Assembly: GCA_959347315.1 (NCBI GenBank)
Contig: OY365806.1
Location: forward strand, 34,251,106-34,315,105
Reading direction: 5' to 3'
Source of the DNA: Bimastos eiseni
Lineage: Eukaryota > Annelida > Clitellata > Crassiclitellata > Lumbricidae
Length of the DNA stretch: 64,000 nucleotides
The notes under the pieces: model-generated
The model's database searches: none
Told to the model about the DNA's origin: nothing
Seen by the model: the letters and a program-made list of their open reading frames with translations, nothing else
Part shown: piece after piece, positions 63,790 through 64,000 of the stretch
How positions within the stretch are numbered: position 1 is the stretch's first letter
Layout of the letters: every line of letters starts with the position of its first letter
Made by a program: the position numbers and the translations under genes

Positions 63790-64000
63790 TTATGTAATGT
63801 TCAAACCATGCAAGACAGTAGGTTGCTGACAGACAATATGATATGGGGTAGGTTTGAAAAGCTGCATTTTGGTAATTTGGTTTCCCAGTCACTTTTTAAT
63901 ACACACTCATCGTTAAAGTGTTAAACTAATCTCACATAAGATTAAATTTAACAATTCTGAGATAAATCAGTAGATAATAAACAGTAGAAGTAGCTTTACC

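Overview
The window is nuclear DNA of an animal. The coding regions are split by many GT-AG introns. It holds a spectraplakin-type cytoskeletal gene, which is a metazoan family, an exosome gene, and a large load of animal-type mobile elements: Polinton, tRNA-derived SINE, LINE remnants, foldback and hAT-like elements, and microsatellites. The DNA is AT-rich outside the Polinton. A sponge, cnidarian or other aquatic invertebrate fits, but I cannot name the lineage from sequence alone.

Layout. 1-4510 is one end of a decaying Polinton (Maverick; virus-like DNA transposon) that continues past the left edge. On the minus strand it has a capsid-type protein (open throughout), a small virion-type ORF, a broken second structural protein and a broken packaging ATPase. 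On the plus strand it has a zinc-ribbon plus phospholipase A2-like gene and a retrovirus-type integrase with chromodomain, both carrying in-frame stops. 4511-5600 has a CCAAT/TATA-like block and a TG microsatellite. 6439-7999 may be a small two-exon gene with a lysine-rich tail. 8000-14587 is gene-poor and holds repeats and a rearranged LINE fragment.

14808-41502 (minus) is the main gene. I can trace 33 coding exons with matching phases, about 1984 residues: a long spectrin-repeat rod, two degenerate EF-hands, a GAS2 microtubule-binding domain and a Ser/Pro/Lys-rich tail. In-frame stops just upstream of the first ATG mean this form starts inside the rod, without the actin-binding and plakin domains of the classical family. 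41584-54977 holds repeats and no gene that I can support.

54978-63400 (plus) is the exosome subunit gene EXOSC8/RRP43 (10 exons recognised, first coding exon not found). Its introns carry a 1.33-kb palindromic foldback element, a SINE and a displaced, altered copy of one of its own exons. 63462-63734 (minus) is the last exon of a DUF1295/steroid-reductase-like membrane enzyme, tail to tail with EXOSC8 and only 61 bases away.

The three cellular genes show no shared pathway. Best candidates for novelty: the N-terminally truncated spectraplakin with degenerate EF-hands, the zinc-ribbon/PLA2 fusion in the Polinton, the foldback family with a 4-bp target duplication, the repeat block with a paralogous empty site 0.7 kb away, the displaced EXOSC8 exon, and the relaxed donor splice sites (T at +3 in about a quarter).
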